From contig NZ_AWRU01000002.1 of the NCBI RefSeq assembly GCF_000523515.1, positions 200,022 through 264,021 of the forward strand: 64,000 nucleotides of DNA, given 5' to 3'. Shown one piece after another: positions 19,092-28,362 of the stretch (position 1 is the first letter of the stretch; the number at the start of each line of letters is the position of its first letter). The translations under genes were made by a program, and so were the position numbers. The notes beneath the pieces are model-generated. The model was not told where the DNA came from, made no database searches, and saw nothing but the letters and a program-made list of their open reading frames with translations. The stretch is from Pedobacter sp. V48. GTDB lineage: Bacteria; Bacteroidota; Bacteroidia; Sphingobacteriales; Sphingobacteriaceae.

Positions 19092-19895
19092 ATGAGAAAA
19101 AGAAAACCCAGTATCCCTTTAAAGAATTTAGCAGGATTGCTAATTACATTGTTTATTACTTCCTGCGTCAGCACCAAGAACGTCCCGTACTTTCAGGACA
19201 TTTCCCTCGCAGATAAATCTGCAATGGAAAAGACGGCTCAATTTACAGACCCTGTAATTCAGCCCGACGACATACTTGCTGTGTCTATTTTTACAATAGA
19301 TCCCCTAAGCTCGGCAGTGGTTAATCAAACTACCACCGGACAGGCCTTGGGAGCAAGTTCCGCATCTACCATTGGTCAGCAGCAGGTTAGCGGTTATCTG
19401 GTTGATAAGAACGGAGAGATTGAACTGGCGGTTATTGGAAAAATCAAGCTGGTTGGATTGACTACTTTCGAAGCAAGAGATCTTATCAGAAAAAAAGCTG
19501 CCGAACTTTATAACAACCCCAGTGTTCAGGTACGCTTCGCAAATTTCAAAATTACCATATTAGGAGAGGTGGTAAGACCCGCAGCCTATACCTTGCCTAA
19601 TGAAAAGGTTAACATTTTAGATGCGATTGGTCTTGCAGGCGATCTCACCATTTATGGTAAACGAGAGAATGTATTGCTTATCCGCGACAACAACGGGAAG
19701 AAAGAATTCGCCCGCTTTAGCCTGAATTCCTCAGAATTATTTAACAGCCCATATTTTTATTTGAAACAGAACGATGTGATTTACGTAGAGCCAAATAAGG
19801 CACGTATAGCTGCGAACAACGCATCGAGAACCCAGACTTTTGCAATACTCGGATCAGCGCTCTCCGTTTTAATTATTTTAATTACAAGGCTTTAA
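19092..19895 (+). CDS. Wza/BexD-like polysaccharide export outer-membrane lipoprotein (OPX)
   Basis: 267 residues. A basic N-terminus and hydrophobic stretch end in a lipobox, FITSC, with the lipidated Cys at 25. A Poly_export domain (PF02563) follows (PDDILAVSIFTIDP near 57-70 and the GYLVDKNGEIELAVIGKIKL strand near 99-118), then a SLBB-like part (FKITILGEVVRPAAYTLP near 151-168). A final hydrophobic helix (about 250-265) suggests a membrane-spanning C-terminus. The protein is shorter than E. coli Wza, as is usual in Bacteroidota. It forms the outer-membrane exit for the polymer together with the Wzc-like partner 27 bases downstream. Confidence 0.93.
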   Translation: MRKRKPSIPLKNLAGLLITLFITSCVSTKNVPYFQDISLADKSAMEKTAQFTDPVIQPDDILAVSIFTIDPLSSAVVNQTTTGQALGASSASTIGQQQVSGYLVDKNGEIELAVIGKIKLVGLTTFEARDLIRKKAAELYNNPSVQVRFANFKITILGEVVRPAAYTLPNEKVNILDAIGLAGDLTIYGKRENVLLIRDNNGKKEFARFSLNSSELFNSPYFYLKQNDVIYVEPNKARIAANNASRTQTFAILGSALSVLIILITRL

Positions 19896-19922
19896 TCATT
19901 TTTTCATTAGTAATCATCCCCT

Positions 19923-22274
19923 ATGAGTACAAGATCAAATCAACTTCCAAAAGATGAAGGCCTGGATATTAGTAAGCTACTGCCCAAGATTATCAGAAAA
20001 TGGCCATTAATATTGTTGTCGGTAATATTTTGTTTAGGCCTGGCCTATTTATACCTGCGATACACCACACCTATGTTCCGGATCTCGGCAAGGGTTTTAG
20101 TAAACGATGAAAAAAAGGGAGGTAGCGCGCTTGGTGCCGCTGCCGATGCTCTCGGTGATCTTGGCGGCCTGCTTGGCACCAAAAGCACCGTAGACAATGA
20201 AGCAGAAATTCTGCAGACCAGGTACCTGATGGAACAGGTGGTAAAGGACATGCACCTTAATATTACCTATATTAAAAAGGGTCGTGTTAACGACATAGAA
20301 ATTTATAAAAGCCCGTTTACAGTTCAATTTGTTGTACCGGAAGATACCATTAAGGCAACAGGTTTTGATTTGGAACTGCTGAAAAATGGCAAAATCTCGC
20401 TAAAATCTGGCCTGTTAGATACTGTAGTAGAGTTTAACGGTAAAATCACTTTCCCTAAAGTCGGGACATTTATCATTACCAAAACACCCGGACAGCTTTT
20501 TGTTCAAGATGAGCGCTATAAGTTCTCTATTGTTTCCATAGATGAGAAGGTAGCCGGATTAATGAACGACCTGACCGTGTCAGTTGGAAATAAGCTGATC
20601 ACGGTAATTGACCTGACCATTAATCACCCCATTCCTAAAAAAGGTGAGGATATTTTAACGGAGCTCATTCATAAGTACGTTCAGGGAAATATTGACGACA
20701 AAAATGAAGTTGCCGACAGTACCATTAAATTTATAAGGAACAGGCTGGCCTTTATCAGCTCGGAACTGGGTGATCTGGAAGGGAACATTCAGGGTTTTAA
20801 GCAGAAAAACAACCTTGCCGACATGACCGAGCAATCTAAATTGCTGGTGCAAAATACGAGCTCGTTTATGAATGAGTTGTCGAAGGTAGAAACGCAGCTG
20901 AGTATCTTATCGAATCTGCAGGATTACTTAAAAGATGAAAGCGGAAATCGTGTACTACCCAGTTCAATTTTGCCGGGAGATATGGTTTTTACTGGATTAA
21001 TAGATAAGTATAATGCCTTACTTTTAGACCGCGACAGGAGATTGCTTGGTGTAACGGAAACGAACCCGGTGATTACCAATCTGGATAAGCAGATCAAAAA
21101 TATGCGCACAGATATGCTGGCCAATTTGATCTCTACTAAAAACGGACTGGAGATTACCAAAGCGCAGTTACAAGGACAGATGAAGTCGGTTGAAGGACAA
21201 GTTCAGCAGATACCTGCTACTGAAAGAAATTATTTAAACCTGGCCAGACAACAACAGATTAAGCAGGAGCTATACATCTACCTGATGCAAAAGAGCGAGG
21301 AAACTGCGATTTCCAAAACCTCTAATATCGCGAATTCGCGGACTATTGATCCGCCAAAATCTGAATTTAAGCCTTTTAGTCCAAAGAAATCTGTAGTGGC
21401 GCTGGTTGGTTTGTTTATGGGTTTAGCCATCCCAATTGGAATCATCTATCTGCTGGATGTATTAAATAATAAAATTAATACCAAGGAGGACATCACTGAA
21501 GCCACAGAGGTTCCGATTTTGGGAGAAATTAGCCATAGTGATGATTCGGCTAACCTGGCCGTTTCCGACAATTCAAGGTCTGCCATTTCCGAACAGTTCA
21601 GGGCATTGAGAACCAATTTGTCTTTTTACCATAACGACAACGAAAAAACCAAGGTTATCTTGCTTACCTCCAGTATGTCTGGAGAGGGCAAGTCCTTTGT
21701 GGCAATTAACCTGGGGAATGTGTTGGCCATTACCGGAAAGCGTGTGTTGCTGATGGAGCTGGATTTACGAAAACCGGGTATGTCTGGTAAATTAAATACA
21801 TCTAACGGTGTTGGTTTTACCAATTACATTGTCGACAAAAGCCTTACCGCTAAAGATATTGTAAAACCTCTGGATATCCACGAAGATCTGTTTATTGTAA
21901 GTTCGGGCCCTATCCCGCCGAACCCTGCGGAAACGTTGTTGAATCCGCGTACCAAAGAGTTAATAGATGAGCTTAGAACGCAGTTTGACTATATAATTAT
22001 TGATGCCCCGCCAATAGGTATAATTACCGATGCCCAGTTGCTTGAGCCCCATGCTGATGTTTGCCTGTATTTAGTGCGGCATAAGTTTACGCTTAAAAAC
22101 CAGCTGCATATTGTAGATGATCTGTTCCGCACTAAAAAAATGAAAAAAGTAGGAATAGTGATAAACGATATCGTGCTGTCTGATTCTTATGCTTATGGAT
22201 ATGGTTACGGCTATGGCAGTTATGGAGAGGAAATAGCGAAAAAAGGTTTCTGGAAACGAATTTTTAAAGGGTAA
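19923..22274 (+). CDS. Wzc-like polysaccharide co-polymerase and tyrosine autokinase (BY-kinase)
   Basis: 783 residues: Wzz domain with a first membrane helix at about 27-45, a large periplasmic coiled-coil part, a second helix at about 487-509, and a cytoplasmic kinase domain. Kinase motifs are Walker A SSMSGEGKS near 583-591, Walker A' MELDLRKPG near 611-619 and Walker B IIIDAPPIG near 691-699. The C-terminus holds a tyrosine cluster (alternating Tyr and Gly near 755-766) that is the expected autophosphorylation tail. The protein controls chain length and export with the OPX partner. No cognate low-molecular-weight tyrosine phosphatase gene is seen in this window. The family is certain. Confidence 0.95.
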   Translation: MSTRSNQLPKDEGLDISKLLPKIIRKWPLILLSVIFCLGLAYLYLRYTTPMFRISARVLVNDEKKGGSALGAAADALGDLGGLLGTKSTVDNEAEILQTRYLMEQVVKDMHLNITYIKKGRVNDIEIYKSPFTVQFVVPEDTIKATGFDLELLKNGKISLKSGLLDTVVEFNGKITFPKVGTFIITKTPGQLFVQDERYKFSIVSIDEKVAGLMNDLTVSVGNKLITVIDLTINHPIPKKGEDILTELIHKYVQGNIDDKNEVADSTIKFIRNRLAFISSELGDLEGNIQGFKQKNNLADMTEQSKLLVQNTSSFMNELSKVETQLSILSNLQDYLKDESGNRVLPSSILPGDMVFTGLIDKYNALLLDRDRRLLGVTETNPVITNLDKQIKNMRTDMLANLISTKNGLEITKAQLQGQMKSVEGQVQQIPATERNYLNLARQQQIKQELYIYLMQKSEETAISKTSNIANSRTIDPPKSEFKPFSPKKSVVALVGLFMGLAIPIGIIYLLDVLNNKINTKEDITEATEVPILGEISHSDDSANLAVSDNSRSAISEQFRALRTNLSFYHNDNEKTKVILLTSSMSGEGKSFVAINLGNVLAITGKRVLLMELDLRKPGMSGKLNTSNGVGFTNYIVDKSLTAKDIVKPLDIHEDLFIVSSGPIPPNPAETLLNPRTKELIDELRTQFDYIIIDAPPIGIITDAQLLEPHADVCLYLVRHKFTLKNQLHIVDDLFRTKKMKKVGIVINDIVLSDSYAYGYGYGYGSYGEEIAKKGFWKRIFKG

Positions 22275-22275
22275 T

Positions 22276-23829
22276 ATGAAAGCCGCTAAAAAAGTTTTTT
22301 ACAACACCGGTTTCCTTTACGGAAAAGTGGTGATTACCATGTTTATCGCATTGTTTTCGACCCGTTTGATATTGAAATCTCTGGGAACAGAGGACTTTGG
22401 TATCTTTAATTTGCTGGCCGGGGTTATTCTGATGCTTTCTTTTTTGAACGGTGCGATGACAGTAACCACACAGCGCTATCTCTCGTTTTTCCTTGGAAAG
22501 GGAGAGGTAGACAAAAACAAAGAGGTATTTAAAACCAGCATCACCCTGCACTTAATTATTGGTTTGCTGGTTGTTGCCCTGTTGGAAATTGCCGGACTGT
22601 TTCTTTTTGATGGTGTGCTGAACATACCCCACGGCAGGATTGAAACGGCAAAGTATGTTTTTCATTTTATGGTGGTGAGTACATTTTTTACCATAAACGC
22701 GGTGCCGTACGATGCGGCAATTAATGCAAATGAGGATCTTTTATTCGATTCGTTAAGTGGTATCCTGGAGGCGGTATTGAAACTGGGTATTGCTTATTAC
22801 CTGTTGTATACGCATTTTGATAAGCTGATCACTTACGGGATTCTGATTGCAGCGGTAACCATCCTGATCAGGATGATCAAGACGATCTGGTGTTCGGTGA
22901 AATATGCAGAATGTAAGTTTAGTTTCGGTTTTTCGGCCAATTATACACTGCTGAAAGAAATGGCCTCTTATGCAGGATGGAATTTGTTTGGCGCCTTGTG
23001 TTATGTGGCCAGCTCTCAGGGGTTGAGCATCATATTGAACAGGTTCTATGGTGCCAAGATCAATGCATCTTATGCGGTTGCCAATCAGGTTAACTCACAA
23101 ATGCAATCTTTTTCTGTAATGATGGTAAGGGCCTTTAATCCGCAGATCGTTAAAAGTGAAGGCGGTGGCGACAGGGAAAGGATGATCAGACTGGCTACTC
23201 AATCCAGTAAGTTTTCTGTTTTTCTGCTGTTGTTCATGGTTATTCCCATGCTCATTGAGATGCCCTTTATTTTGAAGTTCTGGTTATCTAATGTGCCTCA
23301 GTATACTGCTGCCTTTTGTACGATTGTGCTGATGACCAGTGTGGTTAGTCAGATGTCGACCGGATTGAAAACAGCGGTTCAGGCTACTGGCAAGATTAAG
23401 CTTTATCAGTCCGTTGTGGGCTCTACCGTTTTACTCACTTTGCCACTCTCGTATTTTCTGCTTAGGTCCGGTTATCCTGCTTACTCGGTTTTAATAGGTG
23501 GTTTGTGCCTGGAAGCGATTTCGCTGGTGATCAGGTTAAGGATTGTTCACACCTTAACCGGCTTGTCTATAAATGCTTTTTTCAAGAATATAATTTTAAA
23601 GGTTGCGGTGATTACTGCAGTAGGAATAGGGGTGTCATTTTTACCTGGACTTTTTATGCCGGAGGGCTTTATTAGGTTGGGTGTGGTACTGGCACTGAGC
23701 TTCTGCTCTACCTCGTTATTGATATGGAACCACGGCTTTGTGCAAGCTGAACGTGATATGGTGGCCGGAATTGCAAAAGGCCTTACAAAAAAGTTATCCG
23801 GAATTCAGGTGAAATTCGCCGGAAAATAA
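22276..23829 (+). CDS. Second Wzx-type polysaccharide flippase
   Basis: 517 residues with about 12-14 hydrophobic segments and the MOP-superfamily start (ALFSTRLILKSLGTEDFGIFNL near 22-43). GAMTVTTQRYLSFFLGKG near 56-73 is a pattern seen in Bacteroidota oligosaccharide flippases. It starts one base after the kinase stop, so it is in the region B operon and presumably flips that cluster's repeat unit. It shows little resemblance to the flippase at 96, supporting two different lipid-linked oligosaccharides. Confidence 0.88.
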   Translation: MKAAKKVFYNTGFLYGKVVITMFIALFSTRLILKSLGTEDFGIFNLLAGVILMLSFLNGAMTVTTQRYLSFFLGKGEVDKNKEVFKTSITLHLIIGLLVVALLEIAGLFLFDGVLNIPHGRIETAKYVFHFMVVSTFFTINAVPYDAAINANEDLLFDSLSGILEAVLKLGIAYYLLYTHFDKLITYGILIAAVTILIRMIKTIWCSVKYAECKFSFGFSANYTLLKEMASYAGWNLFGALCYVASSQGLSIILNRFYGAKINASYAVANQVNSQMQSFSVMMVRAFNPQIVKSEGGGDRERMIRLATQSSKFSVFLLLFMVIPMLIEMPFILKFWLSNVPQYTAAFCTIVLMTSVVSQMSTGLKTAVQATGKIKLYQSVVGSTVLLTLPLSYFLLRSGYPAYSVLIGGLCLEAISLVIRLRIVHTLTGLSINAFFKNIILKVAVITAVGIGVSFLPGLFMPEGFIRLGVVLALSFCSTSLLIWNHGFVQAERDMVAGIAKGLTKKLSGIQVKFAGK

Positions 23830-23852
23830 ATAAGATAATAAAATTTAATTAT

Positions 23853-24836
23853 ATGTCTTTCATAAAAAAAATCGTCCCGAAAAAAGTTAAAATTATAGCC
23901 AAGTTGTCGAAACTTTATGCTTACGATTTTAATCGATTTATTAAGAATTCGAATGTTTATCAAACCTTCGATACTGAAAACAAACTTAAAGGTAAGCTAA
24001 CCATCTATTACCATGTTTTGGAGAAGGGGCTGACTATGCCCGATACCAGGCTTGGATTTGGGGAGCCTGTTGTGCTTGAACTGATAGATATGATGAATAT
24101 GTATTTGGATAAAAAATACAATTTGTCTAGTCTGGAGTTTGTTCATTCCATGAATGTGCTGGAAGAATATGTTGACTTCCACGACAAAAAAAGCTTTGCG
24201 TTAAAGCAGGCCATTACCGATCAGGTAGCCAAATTAAGGCTGAGAATTACCGCCTACCAGACGCCAAAACAATTCGAATTTGACAGAGACGTTTATTTTG
24301 CGCACAGGGAATCTTCGTTCGATAAGTTCTGCCTTTCGAGATACAGCTCCAGAAATTACAGCAACGTGGAGATCCCGGAAGAGGTGTTGATGAAGTGCGT
24401 AAGGCTGGCGCTAAAATCTCCTACTTCCTGTAACAGGCAGGTGAACCGGATTTATATGGTTAGGTCTGCTGAGATGAAACAGGAGGTGCTGAAACTGCAA
24501 TATGGCAACAGGGGATTTGGACATTTGGCCGACACGCTATTTGTGATTACAGCTGATATTTCAGTTTTCCAGGGCCCAAATGATAGAAATGAATCTTTTG
24601 TGAATTCAGGAATGTTTGCGATGTCGCTATTGTATGCGCTGCACAGATATGACATAGGGGCCTGCCCTTTGAACTGGAGTGTGGAGGTGCACAGGGATTT
24701 AAAATTAAGACAGCTGCTGGGCATCCCGAACAATGAAAGAGTGGGTCTTGTGGTTTCCTGCGGATACCTGCCTGAGAAAATTAAAATAGCATCCTCGCCA
24801 AGGCTGGAAGCAGAAGAAGTGGTTAAAATTTTATAA
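23853..24836 (+). CDS. Nitroreductase-family flavoprotein in a polysaccharide cluster
   Basis: 327 residues. The C-terminal two thirds is a nitroreductase domain (PF00881): FCLSRYSSRNYSNVEIPEE near 156-174 with the FMN-phosphate-binding Ser/Arg pattern, ALKSPTSCNRQVNRIYMV near 187-204, and a late VGLVVSCGYLPEK segment near 303-315. The N-terminal 140 residues are family-specific and include HVLEKGLTMPDTRLGFGEP. Known family members reduce nitro groups, quinones or flavin-dependent substrates with NAD(P)H; the in-cell substrate here is unknown. The gene lies between a flippase and a pyruvyl transferase three bases downstream, an association I recall from other Bacteroidota capsule loci, so a role in glycan modification or redox supply is likely but unproven. 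Confidence 0.85.
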   Translation: MSFIKKIVPKKVKIIAKLSKLYAYDFNRFIKNSNVYQTFDTENKLKGKLTIYYHVLEKGLTMPDTRLGFGEPVVLELIDMMNMYLDKKYNLSSLEFVHSMNVLEEYVDFHDKKSFALKQAITDQVAKLRLRITAYQTPKQFEFDRDVYFAHRESSFDKFCLSRYSSRNYSNVEIPEEVLMKCVRLALKSPTSCNRQVNRIYMVRSAEMKQEVLKLQYGNRGFGHLADTLFVITADISVFQGPNDRNESFVNSGMFAMSLLYALHRYDIGACPLNWSVEVHRDLKLRQLLGIPNNERVGLVVSCGYLPEKIKIASSPRLEAEEVVKIL

Positions 24837-24839
24837 TAT

Positions 24840-25955
24840 ATGAAAGACCAACAAGCAAAGAATATTGGGTTAGTCACCTTCCATAATGTGTACAATTACG
24901 GAGGCGTTTTACAGGCTTATGGCTTATGCAGGGCGCTGGAAACACATAATATAGAGTGTATCGATTATCAACAGCAGGATCTTGATCTGAAATACAATCA
25001 TAAACTGTACGACGGCAGAAGATCACTAAAGCAGAATGCGAAACATTTTGTAAAGCACTTTATTTTAAAAAAAGGTGTTAAAAAAGAAAATAAGATCAAA
25101 GAGTTTATTACCGAGTATATTCCATTGAGTAAGGGTTCTTATAAGAACCTTACCGAGGTGGATGTGAACAGTAAGCAATATGATGTGCTGATCAGTGGCA
25201 GCGACCAGATCTGGAACCCTCAGTTTACCGGAGGCAAACTGGATCCTGTGTACTTGCTGGCCTTTGGAAACGATAGGGTAAAAAGATTGTCGTACGCCTC
25301 CAGTGCGGGTGCGCATAAGTTCGCCAATGGCGACAGGAAGACTTTAACTGCATCTTTAGGTGCCTATAAGAACATCTCGGTAAGGGAGCAGTTTTTAAAG
25401 GATCAGATTTCAACCTTTATGGATAAAGATGTGCAGGTGGTGGTGGATCCGACATTATTGCTGACCGGTGAGCAGTGGAGGACGATTGCCAAACCGCTGT
25501 CGCGCGAAATGCCAAAGGACTATGTGCTGATCTATACCTTTGACAACAATAGTGTTTGCATTAACCTGGCGAAAGACATTGCTAAAAAATTAGGCTGCAA
25601 GGTGGTGTTCATCAGCAGTAAAAAACAGAAAGCCGATCTGGTGGATGTGTGCTTAGAGGATGTTGGGCCTAATGAATTCATCTGGTTGTTTGATAATGCC
25701 AGGTTTGTGGTAACCAATTCTTTCCACGGAACTACTTTCTCCCTTATTTTCAAAAAGAACTTTTACAGCATTTATAAGAATTCTAACCCTTACAGGGTAT
25801 TGAACTTATTGGATGTGCTGGGGCTGAAGGATCGGTTGATCAAAAATGCGGACGATCTGGCTGATGTAACTGCGCCTATTGACTATACCATCCCGTCGAA
25901 ATTATTAAGTGAACGTAGGGAAGACTCAATTAAATTTCTATTTGACTCCCTGTAA
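24840..25955 (+). CDS. Polysaccharide pyruvyl transferase family protein (PF04230)
   Basis: 371 residues. It starts with the characteristic VTFHNVYNYGGVLQAYGLCRALE run (residues 12-34), then ISGSDQIWNPQF near 118-129, SYASSAGAHKF near 151-161, and NSFHGTTFSLIF near 293-304, which has the His of the donor-binding site. The family adds a pyruvyl ketal from phosphoenolpyruvate to a sugar of the polymer (CsaB, WcaK relatives), giving a negative charge. Many members are found beside nitroreductase and FrhB-like genes in Bacteroidota. It starts three bases after the nitroreductase stop. A second member is at 28363. Confidence 0.88.
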   Translation: MKDQQAKNIGLVTFHNVYNYGGVLQAYGLCRALETHNIECIDYQQQDLDLKYNHKLYDGRRSLKQNAKHFVKHFILKKGVKKENKIKEFITEYIPLSKGSYKNLTEVDVNSKQYDVLISGSDQIWNPQFTGGKLDPVYLLAFGNDRVKRLSYASSAGAHKFANGDRKTLTASLGAYKNISVREQFLKDQISTFMDKDVQVVVDPTLLLTGEQWRTIAKPLSREMPKDYVLIYTFDNNSVCINLAKDIAKKLGCKVVFISSKKQKADLVDVCLEDVGPNEFIWLFDNARFVVTNSFHGTTFSLIFKKNFYSIYKNSNPYRVLNLLDVLGLKDRLIKNADDLADVTAPIDYTIPSKLLSERREDSIKFLFDSL

Positions 25956-25965
25956 TACATATTAA

Positions 25966-27216
25966 ATGACAGTTACTGAAGAACTTTTACCCGAGCAGCA
26001 GATAGAAAACGAAGAGCAGATAGAGAAAAAGGCGAAACTCATCTCATTCATTCTGATCTTTAATCTTTCTTACTTCTTTTTTTTCAGGCCATTAAATTTA
26101 AATGATGACCTGTTAAAGGCATTCTATTATGTGCTGTTAGCCGGGATGATCTTCTATTCGAGAAATTACATATTCGGGTCGTACAGGGACAGGTTCTCTT
26201 ATGTCATAAGGACGATGTCGTTGTTTACTTTCATCTCCGTATTTTGTGCAACGCTGTTCTGGAAACAGGGATTCCTGGATACCTTCATTTCGACTATACC
26301 TAATTTTTCGTTCCTGTTTTACTTCTATTTAGCAAAGAAGCGGCCTGAAATGAATGAGGTGGAGCGCTTTATCTGGGTGTTTGTGGCCATTTACCTGGTT
26401 TGCTTTTATGTGGGTCTGGCGGTTTCTCCGTTCAGGCTGTTTAAAGGCTATGGTGAGTTGGATAAGGAGATTGATACGAGTCGCGGGATTTCGAGAATAA
26501 GGCTCACCTTGATTGGGGCAGGTCCGCTTTACCTTGCCTATTTTCTGTCCATTTCGAAAATAAAGTATGCTTTTAATAAGAAATGGGTGGTGGTATGTGT
26601 GGTATTGTTTGTGACCATTGTGCTTCACCTGGGCAGACAGGCGATTATTTTCAGCTTCATTTTAGGCTTGCTGTATTTTCTGGATAACCTGAGTCTGATG
26701 AAAAGGCTTTTGGTTGTTTTTGGCTTTGTTGCAGCCTTTTGGGTGCTTTTGATCGTGAGTCCGGTGATCTCCGCTTTAATTGAAAAAAGTGAGACGGAGT
26801 ATTCCGGTCAGAAGGAAGGAGATGAGAACCCAAGGGTAGGGGCTTACCGGTTTTATTTTACAGAGGTATCTCCAAATGTGATCACCGATCTGCTTGGCAA
26901 TGGCAGGTACTCGCTTGGCAAATCAAAATATGGAGATTTTATAGATAAGTATGGCCGCTCTCAGGGCTATGTGGCTGCTGATGTGGGCTACGCGTCCATA
27001 TTTTTATATTTTGGTTTTGTAGGGCTGTTCCTGTTTTTCAAACTCCTGATCTCTACTTTGAGAACCCGGGTGCCGAATGAATTTGCCTACGCAAAATATT
27101 ACATTTTTTTCCTGTTCCTGGGCAATATTGCAGGGAGCACATTATTAGGAACTGTCCCCGTTTTATGCGTCGCTTTATATGTAATCAATATTTCCAGAGA
27201 GCTGGTTTATAAGTAA
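25966..27216 (+). CDS. Second Wzy-like polymerase/O-antigen ligase-family membrane protein
   Basis: 416 residues with about ten to eleven hydrophobic segments after a charged N-terminus (about 1-25) and one larger loop near 265-330 containing GQKEGDENPRVGAYRFYF. A HLGRQAIIFSFILGLLYF segment near 221-238 resembles the Wzy_C/RfaL pattern. Position among glycosyltransferases and export genes argues for the repeat-unit polymerase of region B. Ligase activity cannot be excluded by sequence alone. Confidence 0.8.
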   Translation: MTVTEELLPEQQIENEEQIEKKAKLISFILIFNLSYFFFFRPLNLNDDLLKAFYYVLLAGMIFYSRNYIFGSYRDRFSYVIRTMSLFTFISVFCATLFWKQGFLDTFISTIPNFSFLFYFYLAKKRPEMNEVERFIWVFVAIYLVCFYVGLAVSPFRLFKGYGELDKEIDTSRGISRIRLTLIGAGPLYLAYFLSISKIKYAFNKKWVVVCVVLFVTIVLHLGRQAIIFSFILGLLYFLDNLSLMKRLLVVFGFVAAFWVLLIVSPVISALIEKSETEYSGQKEGDENPRVGAYRFYFTEVSPNVITDLLGNGRYSLGKSKYGDFIDKYGRSQGYVAADVGYASIFLYFGFVGLFLFFKLLISTLRTRVPNEFAYAKYYIFFLFLGNIAGSTLLGTVPVLCVALYVINISRELVYK

Positions 27217-27244
27217 TAAGTTTTAAACAATAAAATTAACGTAT

Positions 27245-28360
27245 ATGTGTAAAGTTAAAGTTGTCCACGTTGTCCATGATTTCCTTTTTGGCGGAATTGA
27301 AGCCTTTCTCTTTTATTTAACCCAGGCGCAGGCAAAAAATCCGGAGCTTGATGTGAGTATACTTTGCTGTCAGGATAAAGATGCGGTTGCCAATAAACGG
27401 ATCGTTAATACCGGAATCCCGATTTTTTATGTGAAGTTAAATCCTTTTGACTATAACATAAGGACGTATAAAAAGATCCTGAAGATCACCAATACACACG
27501 ACATTGTTCACCTGCATATTTTTAAACCGTTAATGGCCGAGGCGCTACGGTTTTCTAAGGCGAAGATCATCTATACCAATCATAGTGCGGGAGTAGACGG
27601 CCGGCCCGATACCATTTCTTTTAAAGCGAAAACCAGATTGCTGGTGCGCTTTCTGAATTCTATTTGCGATTCGGTGACCAATAATTCACTCTACACAAAA
27701 GATTTTTGGATTAAGATGGGAGTTAAAAACCCGTATAATTCGGTGATCTATAACGGGGTTTTGTTTAAGGACAGCTGGAATGAAAAACGGGCGTTGGAGG
27801 AATTCCCATCATTAAATGAAAAGTTCATTATCGGTACAACCTCCAGATTTATCAGCTGGAAGCGTGTGGAGTATTTGATTGAAGCGTTTTTTGAAATGCA
27901 AAAGAATAACGACGATGTGATGTTATTGCTGGTGGGAGATGGGGAGACCAGGGAAAAGCTGGAGGCTTATGTAGAAGAGTTGGGGATAACCAAAAAAGTA
28001 ATATTTGCAGGCTTCCAAACCAATGTGATCGATTACCAGGCGGTAATGGATTTATGCGTGTTTGCATCGAGCTCTGAGCCTTTTGGTTTGGTTGCTGTTG
28101 AATGTTTGCATCTGGGTAAGCCAACTATTGTGTTTAAAGATGGTGGTGGCATAACAGAGATCATTGAAGGCATTGAAAAGGATTTTATTGTAGATGATAT
28201 CCCGCAGCTTACCAACTTATTGCAGACAAAATATACGGAGTTTGTGGAAGGTGAGGTTGATGATTCGGCCCAAAAACGAATTGAATATGCGGAAAGGTTT
28301 AATGTTGTGGAGATCGAAAAGGAGTTTTATGATTTATACAAACAAACGGTAAATTTTTAG
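27245..28360 (+). CDS. Family 4 glycosyltransferase
   Basis: 371 residues. HVVHDFLFGGIEAFLFYL at residues 8-25 is the N-terminal acceptor-side start; GTTSRFISWKRVEYLIEAF near 198-216 and SSSEPFGLVAVECLHLGKPTIVF near 275-297 give the GT4 donor site with the E-x7-E pair. It would transfer one sugar onto the region B repeat unit. The gene follows a 28-base gap after the polymerase and is followed 2 bases later by a pyruvyl transferase. Donor unknown. Confidence 0.9.
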   Translation: MCKVKVVHVVHDFLFGGIEAFLFYLTQAQAKNPELDVSILCCQDKDAVANKRIVNTGIPIFYVKLNPFDYNIRTYKKILKITNTHDIVHLHIFKPLMAEALRFSKAKIIYTNHSAGVDGRPDTISFKAKTRLLVRFLNSICDSVTNNSLYTKDFWIKMGVKNPYNSVIYNGVLFKDSWNEKRALEEFPSLNEKFIIGTTSRFISWKRVEYLIEAFFEMQKNNDDVMLLLVGDGETREKLEAYVEELGITKKVIFAGFQTNVIDYQAVMDLCVFASSSEPFGLVAVECLHLGKPTIVFKDGGGITEIIEGIEKDFIVDDIPQLTNLLQTKYTEFVEGEVDDSAQKRIEYAERFNVVEIEKEFYDLYKQTVNF

Positions 28361-28362
28361 TT

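Noticed and set aside
18893-19216. Open frame of 107 codons in the leader of the Wza-like gene
   Set aside because: It overlaps the lipoprotein gene in another frame, its composition is that of AT-rich leader DNA and no family is recognisable.
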